Shown here piece by piece: positions 18,427 through 27,100 of a stretch of DNA of 64,000 bases. Source of the stretch: JAEUJM01 sp041918615 (GTDB lineage Bacteria; Actinomycetota; Acidimicrobiia; Acidimicrobiales; DATDAH01); the NCBI GenBank assembly GCA_041918615.1, contig JAYRVH010000077.1, forward strand, positions 124,001 to 188,000, written 5' to 3'. The translations under genes were made by a program, and so were the position numbers. Positions within the stretch are counted from its first letter, which is position 1. Every line of letters starts with the position of its first letter. The notes under the pieces are model-generated. The model searched no databases. It saw nothing but the letters and a program-made list of their open reading frames with translations, and was not told where the DNA came from.

Positions 18427-18777
18427 GTGAACGACGTCTATGAAGTCGATGACAAGGGCGCCGTGCTGCTGTCGGTCCATGCCCAGCCCGGTGCCGGGCG
18501 ATCGCAGGTCGTGGGTCGCCACGGCGATGCCTTGAAGGTTCGTGTGGCCGCGCCCCCGGTCAACGACCGCGCCAACGTGGCCATCACCGATTTGGTCGCC
18601 GAGATCTTCGGTGTGAAGCCCACCGCGGTGGCGCTGGTCTCGGGGGCGAAGAACCGCCAGAAGCGCTTCCGCGTGACGGGGGTTGACGTCGACGAGGTCG
18701 AGCGGCTGGTCGATTCAGCGCTCGCCGGCGGGAATACCGGAACCGGGCGAGGCGTTCGCAACCGGCGCAACCCTTGA
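18427..18777 (+). CDS. DUF167 (YggU-like) protein
   Basis: Small DUF167 family protein of 116 aa; biochemical role unknown. The family core is clear: LSVHAQPGAGRSQVVG, ALKVRVAAPPVNDRANVAI and VSGAKNRQKRFRV. GAGGAG at 18416-18421 precedes GTG 18427. It is divergent from ileS with a 66-bp gap. The last 15 residues (GRGVRNRRNP) are basic and not part of the domain. Confidence 0.8.
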   Translation: MNDVYEVDDKGAVLLSVHAQPGAGRSQVVGRHGDALKVRVAAPPVNDRANVAITDLVAEIFGVKPTAVALVSGAKNRQKRFRVTGVDVDEVERLVDSALAGGNTGTGRGVRNRRNP

Positions 18778-18802
18778 CCCACTGGGGTCGATGACGTACC
18801 AT
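18774..18802 (+). promoter_or_regulatory. Sigma70-like promoter for the DksA-like gene
   Basis: TTGACC at 18774-18779, a 17-bp spacer and TACCAT at 18797-18802 make a near-consensus housekeeping promoter. The predicted start of transcription near 18809 leaves a leader of about 65 nt before ATG 18874. The -35 overlaps the end of the DUF167 gene. Confidence 0.65.
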
Positions 18803-18873
18803 CCGGAACCCTTTTGCCAGTGACGCCCAGGCAATCGGGCTGAGCCGGCGTGCCCGGAGATGATCGGAGTTCC

Positions 18874-19512
18874 ATGCCGAGAGCGACAAAGTCCGTAGCG
18901 GCTTCGAAGCGCGCCCCGAAGGGGTCTGCGAAGCCGGCCAAGGCCACGGAGGAGCCAGCCGACACGACCGCCAAGACCCCGGCCAAGACAGCGCCGAAGG
19001 CCGCGAAGGCACCGTCCAAGAAGGCCCCGGCAGCGAAGAAGGCGGCGAAGGCACCGGTCAAGTCGACCGCCAAGACAGTGGCCAAGAAGACGGCGGCGGT
19101 GCGGAAGCGGGTGACCAAGCCGGCGCTCGTCGAGCCGGCGACGCTCGATGCCTTCCAGAAGGCGCAGCAGAGCGCCCTGCTGGCCGAGCGCGCCACCTAC
19201 GAGCGACAGGCCGACTCGTTGCAGGCCGAGGCTGACCAACTCGCCGCCGAGCGCGAGCCTGGCGATGTCCAGTTCGACGAGGAATCCGGCGAGGGCGACA
19301 CGCTCGCGGTCGAGCGTGAACGCGACCTCGCCCTCAGTGCCCAGGCGCGCTCCGCGGTCGACGAGATCGACGCCGCGCTCGCGCGACTCGCCGCGGGCAC
19401 CTACGGCGTCTGCGAGCGGTGCGGCCAGAACATCCCGAAGGAACGCCTCCGGGCGCTGCCGCACGCCGCCTTGTGCGTGACCTGCAAGACGGGCGGACTG
19501 GGTCGCCTGTAG
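18874..19512 (+). CDS. DksA/TraR-type zinc-finger protein with histone-like N-terminal tail
   Basis: C4 zinc-finger protein of the DksA/TraR superfamily, 212 aa from ATG 18874 (GGAG at 18866-18869); GTG 18850 would add eight residues. Residues 1-80 are Ala/Lys/Pro-rich with many AAK/KKA repeats like histone H1-type tails and probably bind nucleic acid. A coiled-coil helical pair follows, and the zinc finger is YGVCERCGQNIPKERL...CVTCK near the C-terminus. Whether it acts on RNA polymerase like DksA is inference. The usual neighbour lspA follows after 11 bp. Confidence 0.8.
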   Translation: MPRATKSVAASKRAPKGSAKPAKATEEPADTTAKTPAKTAPKAAKAPSKKAPAAKKAAKAPVKSTAKTVAKKTAAVRKRVTKPALVEPATLDAFQKAQQSALLAERATYERQADSLQAEADQLAAEREPGDVQFDEESGEGDTLAVERERDLALSAQARSAVDEIDAALARLAAGTYGVCERCGQNIPKERLRALPHAALCVTCKTGGLGRL

Positions 19513-19523
19513 GCGACCCCACG

Positions 19524-20120
19524 ATGGGCGCTCGGGGGCTTCAGGCCCGCCACCCGTCGGTGATCGGCGCCGTCGCCCTTGCCGTCGTCCTGGCCGACCA
19601 GCTCACCAAGAGCTGGGCGGTCCACCGGCTGTCCGACGGTCGCACCATCGATCTGGTGGGAAGCCTCCGCCTCAACCTCACCTTCAACACCGGCGCGGCG
19701 TTCAGTCGGGGAGCGGGTCTGGGCCCGGTCATCGGCATCGCTGCGGTGGTCGTGGTCGTCGCTCTCGTCTGGACCGGCCGGTCGGCCACCTCTCGTGCGG
19801 GGGCCGTTGCCGTGGGCCTCGTGGTCGGCGGCGCACTCGGGAACCTGCTGGACCGGGCGTTCCGTGCGGGGCCCGGCGGCCTGCTGGGCGGCGCCGTGGT
19901 CGACTTCATCGACCTCCAGTGGTGGCCGGTCTTCAACGTGGCCGACAGTGCCATCGTGGTCGGCGGGCTGCTGTTGATCCTGACCGCGGGCGTCTCGAGC
20001 GGGCACCGCCCCGAGCCGGACGGCGTCGGCACCGTTGACGTCGAGGAGAACGCGAACGACAGCGCGAACGAGAACGCGAACGACAGCGAGAACGACAGCG
20101 AGAACGAGCCCAGGGCGTGA
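19524..20120 (+). CDS. lspA: Prolipoprotein signal peptidase LspA
   Basis: Membrane aspartyl protease that cleaves lipoprotein signal peptides. The 198-aa protein has four hydrophobic helices and the two catalytic aspartates in NLLDRAF/VVDFIDLQ and FNVADSAI. Start ATG 19524 is 11 bp after the preceding gene; an in-frame upstream extension overlaps that gene and is rejected. An unusual hydrophilic C-terminal tail of about 25 residues consists of Asn/Asp/Glu/Ser repeats. It overlaps rluD by GTGA. At least three lipoprotein candidates in the window would be its substrates. Confidence 0.92.
   Translation: MGARGLQARHPSVIGAVALAVVLADQLTKSWAVHRLSDGRTIDLVGSLRLNLTFNTGAAFSRGAGLGPVIGIAAVVVVVALVWTGRSATSRAGAVAVGLVVGGALGNLLDRAFRAGPGGLLGGAVVDFIDLQWWPVFNVADSAIVVGGLLLILTAGVSSGHRPEPDGVGTVDVEENANDSANENANDSENDSENEPRA
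20044..20108 (+). repeat. Low-complexity repeat in the lspA 3' end
   Basis: Tandem imperfect 12-18 bp units built on GAGAACG and AACGACAGC encode the Asn/Asp/Glu/Ser tail of LspA. The tail follows the last membrane helix and is not part of the enzyme core. Confidence 0.6.
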
Positions 20121-21076
20121 GCGAAGCGACCGGGCCGGGGGAGAAGGGGCCGGGCGGCGGCGGCGGCGTGCGCACGGCGGTGCCCGCGGCGCTCGCCGGC
20201 GAGCGGGTCGACCGGGTCGTGTCGTTCTTCACCGGCTGCAGCCGCTCGGTGGCCGCCACCCTGGTCGCCAACGGGGAGGTGCTCCTCGATGGTGCGCCCG
20301 TCGGGTCACGATCCCAGCGGGTGGTCGAGGGTCAGGCGCTCGTCATCCCGCTGGTCGTGGCCGTGCCGACCGACGCGGCCCCTGACCCTTCGGTTCAGGT
20401 CGAGGTCGTCCACCTCGATGACGACGTCGTGGTCGTCGACAAGCCCGCGGGCCTGGTGGTCCATCCCGGTGCCGGCCACGACAGCGGCACCCTCGCCCAG
20501 GGACTGTTGGCGCGCTTCCCCGAGATCGCGGACGTCGGCGACCCGGCGCGGCCCGGCATCGTGCATCGTCTCGATCAGGGCACGTCGGGGCTGCTCGTCG
20601 TGGCCCGGACGCCGGACGCGTACGGGTCGCTGGTGGGCCAGTTCGGGGCGCGCAGTGTCGAGCGTCGCTACCTGGCCCTCGTCTGGGGGCAACCGGCCGA
20701 CACCATGGGGCTCATCGACGCCCCCATCGGTCGCTCGACGCGACGTCCAACCCGCATGACCGTGTCAGCCTCGGGCCGCGACGCCCGCACCCGTTTCGAG
20801 GTGCAGCGGCGCTTTCGCGAGCCCGCCGACCTGGCGCTCCTGGCGTGCGGCCTGGAGACGGGCCGGACCCATCAGATCAGGGTGCACCTCTCGGCGATCG
20901 GCCACCCGGTGGTGGGTGACGAGCAGTACGGCGGCGTGCGCGGCGCGCTCGCGGCCGGGCGGCCGATGCTCCATGCCGCCACGCTCGGCTTCACGCACCC
21001 GACCACCGGCGAGCACCTGGCCTTCGAGTCGGCCCTGCCCGCCGACTTCCTCGCCATCCTCGAACTGCTGCGATGA
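20117..21076 (+). CDS. rluD: RluD-family 23S rRNA pseudouridine synthase
   Basis: Pseudouridine synthase of the RluA/RluD family, 319 aa. It has an N-terminal S4 RNA-binding domain (residues about 18-80, with RVDRVVSFFTGCSRS) and the catalytic motif HRLDQGTSGLLVV with the nucleophilic aspartate. The later LETGRTHQIRVHL motif is intact. GTG 20117 overlaps the lspA stop. lspA-rluD adjacency is very common in bacteria. The target (large-subunit rRNA helix 69) is assumed from the family. Confidence 0.92.
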   Translation: MSEATGPGEKGPGGGGGVRTAVPAALAGERVDRVVSFFTGCSRSVAATLVANGEVLLDGAPVGSRSQRVVEGQALVIPLVVAVPTDAAPDPSVQVEVVHLDDDVVVVDKPAGLVVHPGAGHDSGTLAQGLLARFPEIADVGDPARPGIVHRLDQGTSGLLVVARTPDAYGSLVGQFGARSVERRYLALVWGQPADTMGLIDAPIGRSTRRPTRMTVSASGRDARTRFEVQRRFREPADLALLACGLETGRTHQIRVHLSAIGHPVVGDEQYGGVRGALAAGRPMLHAATLGFTHPTTGEHLAFESALPADFLAILELLR

Positions 21077-21080
21077 GGCG

Positions 21081-21518
21081 TCACGAGGGCCAGGGCAGCT
21101 CGCCGCGGGTCATCCGGGCCAGGTCGCCTAGGTGGTACGAGTCGAGGAAGCGACGCATGTGCTCGCCGGCGTCACCCCAGATCTCCAGCAGGACACACTG
21201 GCCCTCGTGGTCGCAGGCGCCGTTCTTGTGGGGCTCGCCGAAGTCGCCGGCGGCGATCGGTCCGTCGACGGCGCTCACGATGTCGGACAGGCTGATCTCG
21301 TCGGGGTGGCGCGCCAGCACGTAACCGCCGCCGACACCGCGCTTCGAACGGACGAGGCCCGCACCCTTGAGCGCCAGGAGGATCTGCTCGAGGTAGGGCT
21401 GGGGCAGACCCGTGCGCTCGGCGATGTCGCGAACCGAGGTCGGTGCCTGGTGGTCGGTGTGCAGCGCCAGCGACAAGAGCGCCCGGCTGGCGTAGTCGCC
21501 TCTCGTCGACACCTTCAC
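21081..21518 (-). CDS. Rrf2-family transcriptional regulator
   Basis: Winged-helix regulator of the Rrf2/IscR family, 145 aa from GTG 21518 (MKVSTRGDYASRALLSLALH). The DNA-binding helix is in AERTGLPQPYLEQILLALKGAGLV with the wing KRGVGGGYVLA. The sensor region keeps two cysteines in GACDHEGQC; the third cysteine of [2Fe-2S] IscR types is not evident, so cluster binding is uncertain. The GTG start is preferred over ATG 21527 because that ATG lies in the TACGAT -10 box seven bases upstream. Divergent from the next gene. Confidence 0.85.
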   Translation of the reverse strand: MKVSTRGDYASRALLSLALHTDHQAPTSVRDIAERTGLPQPYLEQILLALKGAGLVRSKRGVGGGYVLARHPDEISLSDIVSAVDGPIAAGDFGEPHKNGACDHEGQCVLLEIWGDAGEHMRRFLDSYHLGDLARMTRGELPWPS

Positions 21519-21524
21519 GCCGCT

Positions 21525-21566
21525 CATCGTACGACCTCCGAGCGCGGCCGGACTGACGGTACGATG
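21525..21566. promoter_or_regulatory. Divergent promoter region with inverted repeat CATCGTAC / GTACGATG
   Basis: CATCGTAC at 21525-21532 and GTACGATG at 21559-21566 form an 8-bp inverted repeat 26 nt apart. Each arm contains a TACGAT -10 box pointing outward, one for the Rrf2 gene (7 nt before GTG 21518) and one for the gene to the right. It may double as the regulator's own operator. Confidence 0.5.
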
Positions 21567-21628
21567 GTGGGAGGCGCTGGAGCGTGGCGAGGACCGACCG
21601 ATCCGGGCCGGCGCCCGAAAGGACCATC

Positions 21629-22732
21629 GTGGGTGATCACCCCGTTGTCCCGGACTACCGGGGTGCGTGCCTGAACAACGTCGTGCCCGCGCTCCTCGAG
21701 CCCGGCGAGTCAGTGCCGCCGTGGCTTCCCTCCCCGGCGGTCGACGCCGATCAGGTCGTACTGCTCGTGCTCGATGGGCTCGGATGGGAACAGCTCCAGG
21801 AGCGCCGCGACCTGGCGCCGACACTGTCCGCCATGGCGGGGGCCGACATCACGACCGTGGCCCCGAGCACCACGGCGACCGCGCTCACCTCCCTCACCAC
21901 GGGCACGTGCCCGGGCCGGCACGGCGTCGTCGGCTACCGCCTGGTCGAGGGGGGCGACGTGCTCAACGTCCTGCGCTGGACCACCAGCGCGGGCGACGCG
22001 CGCCAGCGCATCGCCCCGCTTTCCGTGCAGGCGTCGGTGCCCTTCGGCGGACAGCGACCGCCGGTGGTCACCCGGGCCGAGTTCATGAACACCGGCTTCA
22101 CCCAGGCGCACCTCGACCAGGTCCGGTTCACCGGCTACCGCATGCCGTCGACCCTCGTGGCCGAGGTGCGACGGCTCGTGCGGGGCGGTGAGCCCTTCGT
22201 CTACGCGTACTACGAGGGCATCGACAAGGTGGCCCACGAGTACGGCCTCCGCGACCACTACGACGCCGAGTTGGCCTTCGCCGACCGGTTGGTCGCCGAC
22301 GTGCTCGACAGTCTGCCGGCCGGCGCCGTGCTCGTCGTGACCGCCGACCACGGCCAGGTGCACGTCGGGGATCGGATCATGGCCCCCGACCCCGAGGTCC
22401 TCAGCCACGTCCGCCTGCAGTCCGGCGAGGGCCGGTTCCGGTGGCTGCACGCCGTGCCCGGGCACGAGGTCGCGCTCGCGGAGGCGGCGGCGTCCTGCCA
22501 CGGTGACCACGCATGGGTCCGAACCCTCGCCGAGGTCGAGATGGAGGGTTGGTTCGGGCCGGAATTGAGCGAGGCGGCCCGGTCGCGTCTCGGCGACGTC
22601 GCCCTGGTCGCCCGAGACGACATCTCGTTCTCTGATCCGTCCGATTCGGGCATCTTCCAACTGATCGGCCGCCACGGCTCGCTGACCTCGGCCGAGATGC
22701 GCGTGCCACTGCTGGCCGCTCGCGCCGGGTAG
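21629..22732 (+). CDS. Alkaline-phosphatase-superfamily phosphodiesterase (type I NPP-like)
   Basis: Metal-dependent phosphodiesterase/nucleotide-pyrophosphatase-like protein of 367 aa. Recognisable metal-site motifs are VLLVLDGLGWE, the threonine nucleophile region TVAPSTTATALTSLTTG, YYEGIDKVAHEYG and VTADHGQ. No signal peptide or membrane helix is seen, so it may be cytoplasmic. GTG 21629 is preceded by GAAAGGA; GTG 21584 would add 15 unconserved residues. The substrate cannot be told. It is followed by bpa after nine bases. Confidence 0.75.
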   Translation: MGDHPVVPDYRGACLNNVVPALLEPGESVPPWLPSPAVDADQVVLLVLDGLGWEQLQERRDLAPTLSAMAGADITTVAPSTTATALTSLTTGTCPGRHGVVGYRLVEGGDVLNVLRWTTSAGDARQRIAPLSVQASVPFGGQRPPVVTRAEFMNTGFTQAHLDQVRFTGYRMPSTLVAEVRRLVRGGEPFVYAYYEGIDKVAHEYGLRDHYDAELAFADRLVADVLDSLPAGAVLVVTADHGQVHVGDRIMAPDPEVLSHVRLQSGEGRFRWLHAVPGHEVALAEAAASCHGDHAWVRTLAEVEMEGWFGPELSEAARSRLGDVALVARDDISFSDPSDSGIFQLIGRHGSLTSAEMRVPLLAARAG

Positions 22733-22741
22733 ACACTCAAC

Positions 22742-23329
22742 ATGTCCGAGACGACGCCGACCGAGAAGCCCACGATCGAGAAGACCGCGGTCGAGAAGAC
22801 CGCGGTCGAGAAGGTCCCATCCGCGGTCGAAGCCGAAGGACCGCCGGTCGAGCGTGCCGAGATCGTCACGGCGTCCGCCGACGGCGACGCATCCGATCAG
22901 GACGGGTCGGCCGAGCCCCCGCCCCGCGAATCGGTCTCCGAGCCGGCGAAGGTCATGCGCGTCGGCTCCATGATCAAGCAACTCCTCGAGGAGGTCCGTT
23001 CCACCGAACTGGACGAGCCGAGCCGCGAGCGGGTCAAGGAGATCTACGAGACCTCGGTCCGCGAGCTCGCCACGGCCCTGTCGCCCGACCTGCAGGCAGA
23101 GCTCGGCCGGCTGGCGCTTCCCTTCGACGACGACGAGGTGCCGAGCGAAGCCGAGCTCCGGGTGGCCAAGGCCCAACTGGTTGGCTGGCTCGAAGGGCTC
23201 TTCCACGGCATCCAGGCCACGCTGTTCGCACAGCAGATGGCCGCCCGACAGCAACTCGACGGCATGCGGGGCCAGCTCCCTCCCGGCGCGGAGGTCGAGC
23301 ACACCGGTCCCGCCGGCCAGTACCTGTAG
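22742..23329 (+). CDS. bpa: Bacterial proteasome activator Bpa
   Basis: ATP-independent ring-shaped activator that docks on the 20S proteasome (Bpa/PafE of mycobacteria). 195 aa: about 70 disordered N-terminal residues with EKTAVEK repeats, then the conserved four-helix core (VMRVGSMIKQLLEEVRS, SPDLQAELGRLALPF, AQLVGWLEGLFHGIQ, LFAQQMAARQQL) and the extreme C-terminal GQYL, the motif that inserts into proteasome alpha-subunit pockets. This implies that prcA/prcB exist elsewhere in the genome. ATG 22742. Confidence 0.92.
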   Translation: MSETTPTEKPTIEKTAVEKTAVEKVPSAVEAEGPPVERAEIVTASADGDASDQDGSAEPPPRESVSEPAKVMRVGSMIKQLLEEVRSTELDEPSRERVKEIYETSVRELATALSPDLQAELGRLALPFDDDEVPSEAELRVAKAQLVGWLEGLFHGIQATLFAQQMAARQQLDGMRGQLPPGAEVEHTGPAGQYL

Positions 23330-23355
23330 GGCCCGGCTCGGTAGCAGGCCGGGCC
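23330..23355. terminator. Hairpin between convergent bpa and enoyl-CoA hydratase genes
   Basis: GGCCCGGC at 23330-23337 and GCCGGGCC at 23348-23355 form a perfect 8-bp stem with a 10-nt loop immediately after the bpa stop, in the 46-bp gap. It can serve both strands; no T tract is present. Confidence 0.5.
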
Positions 23356-23375
23356 GAGGCCCACCGTCGGGCGGG

Positions 23376-24053
23376 TCACAGGTCGAGCGTCGCCGAGGCG
23401 TCGGCTCCCGCGTGGCGAAGAATCTTCGCCTTGGTGCCCAGCAGCAGCTCCCGGGGCGCCAGCGCGGTTCGGGCTGCGACGGCCAACGCGTCATCGGCCA
23501 GGCGCCCCGGCGGTGCCACCGAGCTGAGCAGTCCCACCCGGTGGGCCTCGGCGGCACCGATCTCGCGCCCGGTCAGGCAGAGGTCGCGTGCAACCCCACC
23601 ACCCACCAACTCGCGGAGCGGGCCGTAGACCACGGGGCCGAACGTCCGCTCGGGATGGGAGAAGCGGGCGGTGTCCGCCCCGAGACGGATGTCGCAGAGC
23701 ACCGCGAGGTCGAAGCCCCCGGCGACCGCCGGGCCGTTGACGGCGGCGATGATGGGCAGGGGGAACCGCAGCACCGTGCGGTGGTAGCGGTCGCTCGACG
23801 CCCAGAGCCGTTTCTCGAGCACGGGGTCCGATGCCGCGGACTCGAACTCGCGGAGGTCGAAGCCGGACGAAAAGGTCGACCCTGCGCCCGTGACCACGAC
23901 GCAGCGGACGGTCGGGTCGCCGGCGAGGTCGTCCAGGGCGTCGCTGATGGCATCGCGAAGGTCGATGGAGAGCGCGTTTCGCCGGTCGGGCCGGTCAAGG
24001 GTGAGCAGGGCGACTCCGTCCGCCGGCCGGGACTGCAGGAGGTATGAGGACAT
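23376..24053 (-). CDS. Enoyl-CoA hydratase/isomerase family protein
   Basis: Crotonase-fold protein of 225 aa, slightly short for the family. The oxyanion-hole segments are GAGSTFSSGFDLREF and AVNGPAVAGGFDLAVLCDI. In the first catalytic position Asp (GGFDLA) replaces the usual hydratase glutamate, while a glutamate is kept in SHPERTFG, so it may be an isomerase or a different crotonase activity rather than a classical hydratase. The start ATG at 24053 is preceded by GAGGAG. Divergent from dnaE1. Confidence 0.8.
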   Translation of the reverse strand: MSSYLLQSRPADGVALLTLDRPDRRNALSIDLRDAISDALDDLAGDPTVRCVVVTGAGSTFSSGFDLREFESAASDPVLEKRLWASSDRYHRTVLRFPLPIIAAVNGPAVAGGFDLAVLCDIRLGADTARFSHPERTFGPVVYGPLRELVGGGVARDLCLTGREIGAAEAHRVGLLSSVAPPGRLADDALAVAARTALAPRELLLGTKAKILRHAGADASATLDL

Positions 24054-24115
24054 CGGCAGGGCTCCTCGGGTTTCGGCTACCGTGGCGAATCACACGGTTG
24101 TAACTCATCCCCAGG

Positions 24116-24148
24116 TGTGGATGACGCCTGTGGACCGTGTGTGGACAG
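24116..24148 (+). promoter_or_regulatory. Three DnaA-box-like TGTGGA repeats before dnaE1
   Basis: TGTGGATGA (24116-24124), TGTGGACCG (24129-24137) and TGTGGACAG (24140-24148) lie in the same orientation 13 and 11 bp apart. They resemble the complement of the actinobacterial DnaA box TTGTCCACA, the last with one mismatch. They end just before ATG 24150. Confidence 0.4.
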
Positions 24149-24191
24149 CATGACCGCTCGCAACAGCAACGAGGAAGGGGGCATCCGAAGG

Positions 24192-27100
24192 GTGCCTGAT
24201 TCGTTCACCCATCTCCACACCCACACCGAGTTCTCCATGCTCGACGGGGCCTCGCGGGTCGCCGAGGTGGTCGCAGCGGCCGCCGCCGACGGCCAGCCGG
24301 CGCTCGGCATCACCGATCACGGCAACATGTACGGGGTCCTGGACTTCTACCGCGAGTGCGGCGCCCAGGGCATCAAGGCGATCATCGGCAGCGAGCTCTA
24401 CCAGGCCCACGACAGCCGCCACGAGCGCCCGGCCCGGCGCGGTCGCCAGGACGACGGCGGCGGCGACACGGACGGCGGGGCCAAGCTCTACTACCACCTC
24501 ACCGCCCTGGCCGAGAACGCGACGGGCTACAAGAACCTGATCCAACTCGCGAGCCGGGCGTTCCTCGAGGGCTACTACTACAAGCCACGCGTCGACTGGG
24601 AGCTGCTCGAGAGCCACAGCGAGGGCGTCATCGTCACCACCGGCTGCCTCGGCGGCCACGTGCTCCAGTCGCTCCTGTACGACGACTTCGACGGGGCGCT
24701 GAAGAAGGCGGGCCGCCTCCAGGACATCTTCGGGCGCGACAACGTCTTCGTCGAGTTGCAGGACCACGGGATCCCCGAGCAGGCCCGCACCAACCCGCAG
24801 TTGATCGAGATCGCGGCGCAGCTCGGCGCCCCCCTCCTCGCCACCAACGACAGCCACTACACCCATCGCGACGACGCCATGGCCCACGACGCGCTCCTGT
24901 GCGTGCAGACGGGCGCGCTCGTGAGCGACCCCGACCGCTTCAAGTTCCACGGCGACGGCCACTACCTCAAGAGCGCGGTCGAGATGCGTGCCCTGTTCGC
25001 CGAGGTGCCCAGCGCCTGTGACAACAGCCTCTGGATCGCCGAGCGCTGCGACCTCGAGATCGAGTTCGGCAAACCGCAGCTGCCGGTCTTCCCCCTGCCG
25101 CCCGAGTTCGCGCCCGAGCCCGACGCTCCGGGGCTCGACGAGGGCGCCGACGACGCGGCGCGTGAGCGTGCCGCGGCGGCCTACCTCGAGCACCTGACCT
25201 TCAAGGGCGCACGCGAGCGGTGGGGCGACCCGCTCCCCGACACGGTGGTCGAGCGCATCGCCTACGAGCTCAAGACCATCGGCGACATGGGGTTCTCGCA
25301 GTACTTCCTGATCACCTGGGACCTCATCCGCCACGCTCGTGAGGCGGGCATCCGCGTGGGTCCCGGTCGCGGTAGTGCGGCGGGCTGCTGCGTGGCGTAC
25401 TGCCTGCGCATCACCGACCTCGACCCCATCAGGTACGACCTGCTCTTCGAGCGGTTCCTCAACCCGTCGAGGGTCTCGATGCCCGACATCGACATGGACT
25501 TCGACTCCCGCTTCCGCGACGAGATGATCCGCTACGCCGCCGAGCGCTACGGCCGCAAGCACGTGGCCCAGATCGTCACGTTCTCCACGATCAAGGCGCG
25601 GGCCGCCGTGCGTGACGCCGCGCGGGTGCTCGGGTACCCGTACGTGGTCGGCGACAAGATCGCCAAGCTCATGCCACCGCTCATCATGGGTCGTGACACG
25701 CCGCTGTGGGCCTGCCTCGACCAGAACGAGAAGTACGCCGACGGCTTCAAGATGGCCGGTGATCTCCGCTCGATGTACGAGGCCGACGCCGACGCCAAGG
25801 CGGTCATCGACGTGGCCAAGGGCCTGGAGAACCTGCGGCGCCAGGACGGCATCCACGCCGCCGCGGTGGTGATCACCAAGGACGAGCTCACCGACTACCT
25901 GCCGATCCAGCGCAAGCCCGAGTCGGGCCAGGACCCCGACCTGGCGCCGGTGGTCACCCAGTACGAGATGCACGGGGTGGAGGCCCTCGGCCTGCTCAAG
26001 ATGGACTTCCTGGGGCTCCGCAACCTCGACGTGCTCACCGACACCGTCGAGCTCGTGCGCGAGAGCCGCGGGATCGAGCTCGACATCGACAACGTCCCCC
26101 TCGACGACGCGACGACCTTCGAGATGCTGCAGCAGGGCGACTCGATCGGGGTCTTCCAGCTCGAGGGCGGGCCCATGCGCGCCCTCATGCGGTCGTTGGC
26201 CCCCACCGAGTTCGACGACATCGCCGCGCTCGTCGCCCTGTACCGGCCGGGGCCGATGGCGGCCAACATGCACAACGACTACGCCGACCGCAAGAACGGC
26301 CGCAAGCCCATCGTCTACGAGCATCCCGACCTCACCGAGATCCTGGGTGAGACCTACGGCCTGATGATCTACCAGGAGTCGGTGATGCGGGTCGCCCAGA
26401 AGGTGGCGGGCTACACCTTGGCCGAGGCCGACAACCTGCGGAAGGCCTGTGGCAAGAAGGACCGCGAGCTCATCGCCAAGGAGCGCGTGAAGTTCGTCGA
26501 GGGCTGCGACGCCCACGGCTACGGCAGCGAGCTCGGCACCACGCTGTTCAACATCATCGAGCCGTTCGCCGACTACGCCTTCAACAAGAGCCACGCCTAC
26601 GGCTACGGCCTCGTCGCCTACCAGACCGCCTACCTCAAGGCCCACTACGGCGTCGAGTACCTGGCGGCGCTGCTCACGAGCGTCAAGAGCTCACTCGAGA
26701 AGGCGGCCGTCTACCTCAACGAGTGCCGCCAGCGCGGCATCCCGGTCCTCGTGCCGGACGTCAACGTCTCGGCATCGGACTTCACCGCGCTGGTCGATCG
26801 CGTCGGGCCCGCAACCGAGGACGGCGGACCCCCGACACCGATGCCCGATGCCATTCCCTTCGGCTTGTCGGCCATCCGCAACGTGGGCGAGGGCCTGGTC
26901 GCGCTGATCATCGAGGAGCGCGAGGCCGCCGGGCCCTTCGCCGACTTCTACGACTTCTGCGAGCGGGTCGACACCGCGGTGCTCAACAAGCGCACCATCG
27001 AGTCGCTCGTCAAGGCCGGCGCCTTCGACTCGCTCGGCCACCCACGCCGTGGGCTGCTCAGCGTGTTCGAGCGCATCGTGGATGTGACGGTCGCCAGGCG

